Positions 21,400 to 25,127 of a stretch of 25,127 nt of DNA are shown here, piece after piece. The stretch covers positions 1 to 25,127 of the IMG/VR virus record IMGVR_UViG_3300006916_000351; one strand, written 5' to 3'. Numbering within the stretch: position 1 is the first letter of the stretch; each line of letters opens with the position of its first letter. Made by a program: the position numbers and the translations under genes. Under the pieces are notes generated by a model. The model was not told the DNA's origin. It saw only the letters and a list, made by a program, of their open reading frames with translations, and ran no database searches. This DNA is from a virus.

Positions 21400-21934
21400 A
21401 GAATATATCAGCCTCTAAAAGATTAGACATATGAAAATAAACGCCCCGTGTAGCAACAAAGCCTTGGTTGGGGATGCTAAAAGTATTGGCGAAGGTATCG
21501 TTAGCCGAAGTATTCTTACTCATTAACCAGCGTCTAGGAAACGTATTCGGACTAGGTGTAGTAGAAACATACCTACAAGCAGGGTCATCTGAAATGGTAT
21601 CACTATTTAACATTGTAACAGTAAAGGCGTTAGCTGTAGTCACCGTAATTTCATAATTACCCGGTTGTGCCGTGCCCCCAGTTCCAGTGGAAAAAGCAAT
21701 TCCAACAACATCACCAGTAGCTAAGCCATGACTAGAATCAGTAACGGTAACTGTAGTTCCGCTTTGAGCATACGTTCCAGATTCTGGTGCTGTTTCTGAG
21801 TCAAATATGTCAAGAAACCCAGCGCTTGAAGTCCCCACAACAGAAACCTCTTTAACTCTATGCCGCCCTAAAACAACAAAACCACTTTCGTGTCTGTGCC
21901 CTTGGAAAATTTGAGATATCGTGCTGTTGCCCAT
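21392..21934 (-). CDS. Beta-rich virion protein with an FCCH-like loop (180 aa)
   Basis: The N-terminus (FQGHRHESGFVVLGRHRVKE) and the C-terminus (PNQGFVATRGVYFHMSNLLE) read as conserved ends. Residues about 55-110 form an inserted-looking beta unit: TTVTVTDSSHGLATGDVVGI, then PGNYEITVTTANAFTVTM. This HGL-x-TGD-x-V plan is common in phage structural proteins and also appears in the gp10-like protein of this window. No membrane or catalytic signals. AAGGA seven bases before the ATG lies inside the end of the 30-residue gene. Placement between capsid and connector genes suggests a head-decoration or head-completion protein. Confidence 0.68.
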   Translation of the reverse strand: MGNSTISQIFQGHRHESGFVVLGRHRVKEVSVVGTSSAGFLDIFDSETAPESGTYAQSGTTVTVTDSSHGLATGDVVGIAFSTGTGGTAQPGNYEITVTTANAFTVTMLNSDTISDDPACRYVSTTPSPNTFPRRWLMSKNTSANDTFANTFSIPNQGFVATRGVYFHMSNLLEADIFYE

Positions 21935-21937
21935 ATC

Positions 21938-22030
21938 TTAGTCCTTTTTCTTTGGTGGACGCCCACGCTTTTTAGGAGGATCCGCGGGAGCGGGTTTCGC
22001 CGCCCCCTTACCCATGTTCAACTTGCCCAT
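21938..22030 (-). CDS. 30-residue AT-hook-like microprotein
   Basis: Between two structural genes an ATG at 22030 opens a 30-codon frame ending in TAA three bases before the next start. The product begins MGKLNMGKGAAKPAPADPP and ends KKRGRPPKKKD. KRGRPPKKK holds the RGRP core of an AT-hook with basic flanks, the minor-groove DNA-binding motif. AGGTG five to six bases upstream of the ATG, and the use of its last codons as ribosome-binding site for the next gene, support it being translated. A second in-frame ATG (22015) is also possible. It is too small for a confident family call; DNA binding is inferred from motif and charge. Confidence 0.62.
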   Translation of the reverse strand: MGKLNMGKGAAKPAPADPPKKRGRPPKKKD

Positions 22031-22040
22031 GCGTCACCTA

Positions 22041-22520
22041 TCACACGGCTGCGCTAAACGGAGTTGCCTCTGTGCCTGTGGCCGCGCCACGGGCAACAAC
22101 AGAAAACTTGTTTGCTGCTACGTCTTGGATTTCAATAGTGCCACCTAAGATGCCGCCAGTTGTGCTGCCATTAAGCGTGATCGTGTCTGATGCTGCAACA
22201 GTCTCAAATATAGAAGCTGTATTGCCGCCATCGTTAGCAACAATCGCTACGCCAGCCATTGTATCGTTAGAGTTTGCAACCTGAATAATGTAGCTGTTAG
22301 AAGTAACCGTTGTCTGAACGAAGAAGCGATAAATGTTTCCAGTTCCAGACGCCGCTGGCAATGTGACAGTCGCACCTGATGCAACATTAAGATTCATAGT
22401 ACGACCAGCATTAGATGCCGCAGTCAAAGTAGCGCTCGCGGTGACAGAAACCAAAGAGTCTGATCCGCTAATAAATCCAGCAGTTGAGGTCACTGGACCT
22501 GAAAAGGTTGTTGAAGCCAT
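22041..22520 (-). CDS. Thr/Ser/Ala-rich virion protein downstream of the capsid terminator (159 aa)
   Basis: MASTTFSGPVTSTAGFISG is a typical marine phage structural-protein start. The rest is repetitive beta strand: GATVTLPAASGTGNIYRFFV, then TSNSYIIQVANSNDTMAGVA, then GGTIEIQDVAANKFSVVARG. No Cys, few charges. AAGGGG seven bases before the ATG at 22520 gives a good ribosome-binding site. It is the first gene after the capsid terminator, so it must be read by terminator read-through or from a promoter in the 100 bases upstream that I cannot identify. A head-surface decoration or fibre role fits the composition. Confidence 0.7.
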   Translation of the reverse strand: MASTTFSGPVTSTAGFISGSDSLVSVTASATLTAASNAGRTMNLNVASGATVTLPAASGTGNIYRFFVQTTVTSNSYIIQVANSNDTMAGVAIVANDGGNTASIFETVAASDTITLNGSTTGGILGGTIEIQDVAANKFSVVARGAATGTEATPFSAAV

Positions 22521-22625
22521 TATAATACCCCTTGCACAAGGTTTCGCCCTACAGTCTGTGCAACGTCAGGTGGGGTGTAATCCTGTCTGCAAGGCTAATG
22601 TTACCCCATACGCAGAATACTATAC

Positions 22626-22662
22626 TTTTTTTAAAAAAGAAAGGGGCTACCGAAGTAGCCCC
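22626..22662 (-). terminator. Intrinsic terminator after the major capsid gene
   Basis: On the minus strand GGGGCTAC-TTCG-GTAGCCCC makes a perfect 8-bp stem with a UUCG tetraloop closed by C-G, one of the most stable small RNA hairpins. It is followed by TTTCTTTTTT. It starts 51 bases after the capsid stop codon. The U-tract then runs into AAAAAAA, which can pair with it and give a longer stem. It should end or weaken transcription after the capsid gene. No other hairpin of this quality was noticed in the window. Confidence 0.9.
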
Positions 22663-22712
22663 AGTTAAACAGGGAGAAAGGTACGAAGAACCTATTCCCT
22701 ATATAACATAAC

Positions 22713-23618
22713 TTACGCTCCCTGAGAACCGTAAATTCCCAATGGGTCAGAAACACCGAACGAATAACGCTCACGCGCTTTGTAGCGCACGTTACCTGTG
22801 TCGAAGTCACCGTCCATTCCGGTTTGCAGCGCTGTACGTGTAAAGTGCTTCATACCGTTAGGTACATCTGTAGTGATAAAGAACGCATCTGTATCAGTCA
22901 GATAGTGGTTTACACGATAGCCCTCTGGGATAGATCCGTTTGAACGCAATGCGTTAAGATCGTTATCCGCTGTGCCTGTGCGCAATTCAGTTTGCAGCAA
23001 ACGAGTAGCAACAAACATCAAAGCAGGAGGAACGATTAACTTGCGTGGGCGCGCAGCAATCAACAAGCCACGTTCATCAACGAACGCTGCAATGTCAATA
23101 ACCGCTTGCTCAAGCGAGGTTTCGTTCAAGTCGGCATCTGTAGATGGGCGGTTAGCATTGTTACCGCCAGCAACAGTTGGATGCGAAGTTGAGAACAATG
23201 TTGCCCCGTCACCTGAGTTAAAGGTGTCAAAGCCAGTGTTCAGCAACGATGCTGCCTTAACCTGCTTAGTGTACGCCATAGCGCGAGCTAAAGCCTTTGT
23301 GTAACGAGCAGACAGTGAGTCATACAAGTTATCTTCCATCGCTTCTTCAGTGATAGAAAAGCCCATTGCAACCGTTTCGTGGTTGTAACGAGCAACGAAG
23401 GACTCCTGCGCGTTGTCGTATGAGATCGCTGAACCTTCTGGTTTTACTGGCGCAGCGCCAAAACCAGACAGTTTTACTTCCTCCTCAAAGCTACGCTCTG
23501 AGTTTTCAGTTTCATAGATCTCAGCATGTTCGTTTTCGTACTTTTCGTACTCAAGACCAAACAAGCCGTTAAGACCGGGTAGAAGCTCCTTCAGGAGTTG
23601 TGCGCGAGAAATAGCCAT
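22713..23618 (-). CDS. Major capsid protein, HK97-fold (301 aa)
   Basis: Size, place and sequence agree with the HK97-type capsid proteins of marine podoviruses with Mu gpT-like features. Residues 20-50 are the charged N-arm/E-loop region (YEKYENEHAEIYETENSERS). 75-125 carries the long helix (ITEEAMEDNLYDSLSARYTK). LFSTSHPTVAGGNNANRPST sits at about 141-160. 170-215 is the P-domain strand-helix (GLLIAARPRKLIVPPALMFV). FFITTDVPNGMKHFTRTA at 246-263 is a pattern I recall from marine phage capsids. AGGAGA seven bases before the ATG at 23618 is strong, matching high expression. There is no long N-terminal delta domain, so scaffolding is expected from a separate protein, for which the truncated gene at the window edge is a candidate. 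Followed by a strong terminator. Confidence 0.92.
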   Translation of the reverse strand: MAISRAQLLKELLPGLNGLFGLEYEKYENEHAEIYETENSERSFEEEVKLSGFGAAPVKPEGSAISYDNAQESFVARYNHETVAMGFSITEEAMEDNLYDSLSARYTKALARAMAYTKQVKAASLLNTGFDTFNSGDGATLFSTSHPTVAGGNNANRPSTDADLNETSLEQAVIDIAAFVDERGLLIAARPRKLIVPPALMFVATRLLQTELRTGTADNDLNALRSNGSIPEGYRVNHYLTDTDAFFITTDVPNGMKHFTRTALQTGMDGDFDTGNVRYKARERYSFGVSDPLGIYGSQGA

Positions 23619-23629
23619 ATCTCAATCTC

Positions 23630-24232
23630 CTATGCTGAGCCAGTTGTTGACGAGTGCTGATGGTAATTAAACTTACACACCAGAATCGGATAAGAAGTAC
23701 CTTTCTCATCACCCTGATCGCCACCTAGATAGTCGATGATACGAATTGGGTTTTCAGCATCTGTACTCAATTCAGAAATATCCAGAGCAACACGGCTGAT
23801 ATTCAGCGTGGTGTTTGGAGCAGTCTGAACAAGCAAGGTGTTCTTACCGTAGATGTCACCAGTATTACTTGGCGCACCGTCAGCTTGGATTGTGAATAAA
23901 ACATTAGGATCATCAACGACATACGCCATTGCATCAGATGCAACTGTTCCAGCGGGCCATTTTTGACTAAATGTTAATTGATTGGTGTTAGGATCTGTAT
24001 ACTTAACACCCATGAAGATTCCAACCATATCGATGGCTGTTGAATCGTCTCCAGTCGCGGCCTGCTTTTCAATTGTTGTTGCAGTACCCCCATCTACTAA
24101 CTGAGCAATATCGCCAGTGCAGATGTTGGTGTTGTAACCAGACGCGATTGGGTATTGACGGAACACTTCTTGTGAACCGTTATCTAGTCTGCCAATTGGA
24201 CGCAGACCAAAGGGAGCAGCAGTTGAAGACAT
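23630..24232 (-). CDS. Putative head decoration / capsid-associated protein (200 aa)
   Basis: The start (APFGLRPIGRLDNGSQEVFR) is a pattern I know from proteins encoded directly before the capsid gene in marine phages. The middle has a small barrel-like strand set (DMVGIFMGVKYTDPNTNQLT, then FSQKWPAGTV), then AYVVDDPNVLFTIQADGA. The last part (PIRIIDYLGGDQGDEKGTSY) is a conserved turn, ending with a His/Ser/Thr tail. AAAGGAG about eight bases before the ATG at 24232 indicates strong initiation. It ends inside the capsid gene's ribosome-binding site. A capsid-stabilising or decoration role is inferred from order and expression signals. Confidence 0.76.
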   Translation of the reverse strand: MSSTAAPFGLRPIGRLDNGSQEVFRQYPIASGYNTNICTGDIAQLVDGGTATTIEKQAATGDDSTAIDMVGIFMGVKYTDPNTNQLTFSQKWPAGTVASDAMAYVVDDPNVLFTIQADGAPSNTGDIYGKNTLLVQTAPNTTLNISRVALDISELSTDAENPIRIIDYLGGDQGDEKGTSYPILVCKFNYHQHSSTTGSA

Positions 24233-24285
24233 TTGCCTTCTCCTTTTATCTACAATTTATATAACGGCACCTAGAAAACTACGTT

Positions 24286-24732
24286 CTATTTGCCAAACGA
24301 AGTGCGTGTTGACCTTTCCGCGGGTAGAACGGGCATACGTGGGTCATTTTCACGAAGGAAGTTGCGATCAACAGCATCAATTGCGTTCTGCGCTTGATCA
24401 AGTTGAGCGTCAATACGGTCTTCCGACACTTCCACAGGGATACTACAAAGCATCAAACCTCCAACTTCAATGTTGTCTTTGAACTTTGAATCAATGTCCG
24501 TAACAACATGAAGATCTTTTTGATCCTCCATTTTAACGGGAGTATACCCTTCACGAAAGCGTGAAGATACGTTTGGATTATCGGATTGTCCCAATAAAGA
24601 AGTGCGAATCCAACGGTATTTTACACCGTCTTTTGGTTCGGGGGTAGGAAGCATAGACGGCTTTACCCAAGATTTTTTGCGTTCACTACGGTCACGAGTT
24701 TCCGCAGAACGAGATCGTCTAGAATTTGCCAT
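24286..24732 (-). CDS. Conserved head-region phage protein of unknown function (148 aa)
   Basis: Residues 1-30 are Arg/Ser/Lys-rich and flexible. The conserved part runs from about 37 (YRWIRTSLLGQSDNPNVSSR, then FREGYTPVKMED) through KFKDNIEVGGLMLCSIPVEV (about 83-103) to NFLRENDPRMPVLPAERST at about 124-142. This block is one I have met repeatedly between scaffold and capsid genes of marine phages. No membrane segment or catalytic motif. AGG lies eight bases before the ATG. A 53-base gap follows. Role in head assembly is inferred from the fixed order only. Confidence 0.74.
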   Translation of the reverse strand: MANSRRSRSAETRDRSERKKSWVKPSMLPTPEPKDGVKYRWIRTSLLGQSDNPNVSSRFREGYTPVKMEDQKDLHVVTDIDSKFKDNIEVGGLMLCSIPVEVSEDRIDAQLDQAQNAIDAVDRNFLRENDPRMPVLPAERSTRTSFGK

Positions 24733-24737
24733 TTTTA

Positions 24738-25127
24738 CTACCTATTAAGTTTCATAACTTGCGCCGCGTATTGTTCGTTAGTTAATCCCAGCCGTTTGGC
24801 GATAGCGGCTGCGGACGCTGTTAGCTTTACCTTGCGTGGGTTTTTTGAGCTTCTGCTCGCGGGAGCCACCACGTTACCCGTTTGACGTGTAGGTGAGGCG
24901 CTAACACTTACCTCTTCCTCGCCAAATTCCTCTGGGAAGCGACTTTGCATCGCTTCGTCAATACTATCATAGTACAATTTTGACCCTGCGGCAACTCCCG
25001 CTTCTAACAGCCTGTCATGTACTCCATAAGCAAACCCAGTCATTTCTTTATTCGGGCCAAACCAAGGGTTTTGATCCACCCATCCAAGATCAGCCTCTGT
25101 AGGCTGTGACTGTTGTTGAGCTTGCTG
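24738..25127 (-). CDS. Scaffold-like head-assembly protein, 5' part missing at window edge
   Basis: The frame is open to base 25127, so the true start is outside. The visible 129 residues begin with a Gln-rich linker (QQAQQQSQPTEADLGW), so the in-frame GTG at 25079 is unlikely to be the start. Then comes NPWFGPNKEMTGFAYGVHDR (about 19-38), LLEAGVAAGSKLYYDSIDEA, and SRFPEEFGEEE. Next are a Ser/Pro/Thr linker and a C-terminal helix (LTASAAAIAKRLGLTNEQYA). The NPWFGxxKEMT...YYxxIDxxMxxxFPEEF plan is common in proteins upstream of marine phage capsid genes, presumed scaffolding or head-assembly proteins. A small basic helix at the end is the type of capsid-binding tail scaffolds use. Identification is by pattern and order. 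Confidence 0.75.
   Translation of the reverse strand, partial: QQAQQQSQPTEADLGWVDQNPWFGPNKEMTGFAYGVHDRLLEAGVAAGSKLYYDSIDEAMQSRFPEEFGEEEVSVSASPTRQTGNVVAPASRSSKNPRKVKLTASAAAIAKRLGLTNEQYAAQVMKLNR

Noticed and set aside
22519-22530. TATTATAAT as a -10 promoter box
   Set aside because: It overlaps the start codon of the gene at 22520 and has no -35 at 16-18 bases; it looks like a normal AT-rich leader after the AAGGGG site.
22530-22541. CCTTGCACAAGG short inverted repeat
   Set aside because: Arms of only five bases with a two-base loop, overlapping the ribosome-binding site; too weak to call a structure.
25077-25079. GTG at 25079 as start of the scaffold-like gene
   Set aside because: The frame continues to the window edge with a Gln-rich linker and DLGWVDQNPWFG, a continuous conserved stretch, so the real start lies outside.

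Overview
The window is part of a tailed-phage genome of podovirus type, almost certainly from a marine phage or an uncultured marine virus. The main evidence is a P22 gp10-like tail stabilisation protein, two gp4/adaptor-like connector proteins, an HK97-type major capsid protein, and a set of very large or low-complexity internal (ejection) proteins. Many small proteins have sequence styles I know from marine podovirus contigs (SAR11/SAR116 phage-like). Base composition looks mid-range rather than very AT-rich by eye (not counted), which fits a SAR116 or similar alphaproteobacterial host better than SAR11. The host is an inference. Portal and terminase are not in the window and presumably lie beyond position 25127.

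Every gene I can support is on the minus strand, so the biological order runs from high to low coordinates. Region 1 (25127-22713), head: a truncated scaffold-like protein, a small conserved head protein, a decoration-like protein and the major capsid protein, followed by a strong intrinsic terminator with a UUCG loop. Region 2 (22520-19468), head completion and small basic proteins: two beta-rich virion proteins, a 30-residue AT-hook-like microprotein, three lysine-rich proteins in a row, a gp4-like adaptor and a small conserved protein. Region 3 (19455-16707), connector/tail: a repeat-bearing Lys/Gly protein, a highly patterned unknown, a second adaptor and small structural proteins. Region 4 (16707-8353), receptor binding and tail: two tail fibres with S74 self-cleaving chaperone ends, a tandem-repeat protein between them, the gp10-like stabilisation protein carrying extra adhesin-like domains, and accessory tail proteins. 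Region 5 (8349-6253), lysis: several small membrane proteins, a 53-residue Cys/His-rich protein and an M15-type endolysin. Region 6 (6194-1), internal/ejection proteins: an acidic protein, a GNAT-like protein, a coiled-coil protein, a Pro/Gln/Met-rich protein and the first 314 residues of a probably very large membrane-inserting protein.

Packing is very tight. Seven ATGA and seven TAATG stop-start junctions and three 8-base overlaps imply long polycistronic messages with coupled translation. There is no gene-free stretch above 300 bases; the longest is 192 bases and holds the capsid terminator. Corrected starts are proposed for the genes beginning at 20714, 21088 and 7496, and two small genes are added at 21938-22030 and 7953-8114.

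I found no defence system, CRISPR array, tRNA, integrase or insertion sequence. The least explained material is the cluster of small basic proteins after the capsid gene (including what looks like a two-part DUF5872-type module), the shared Ala-x-Gly-Gly-Ser-type motifs in several proteins, and the repeat protein at 13801-14568.
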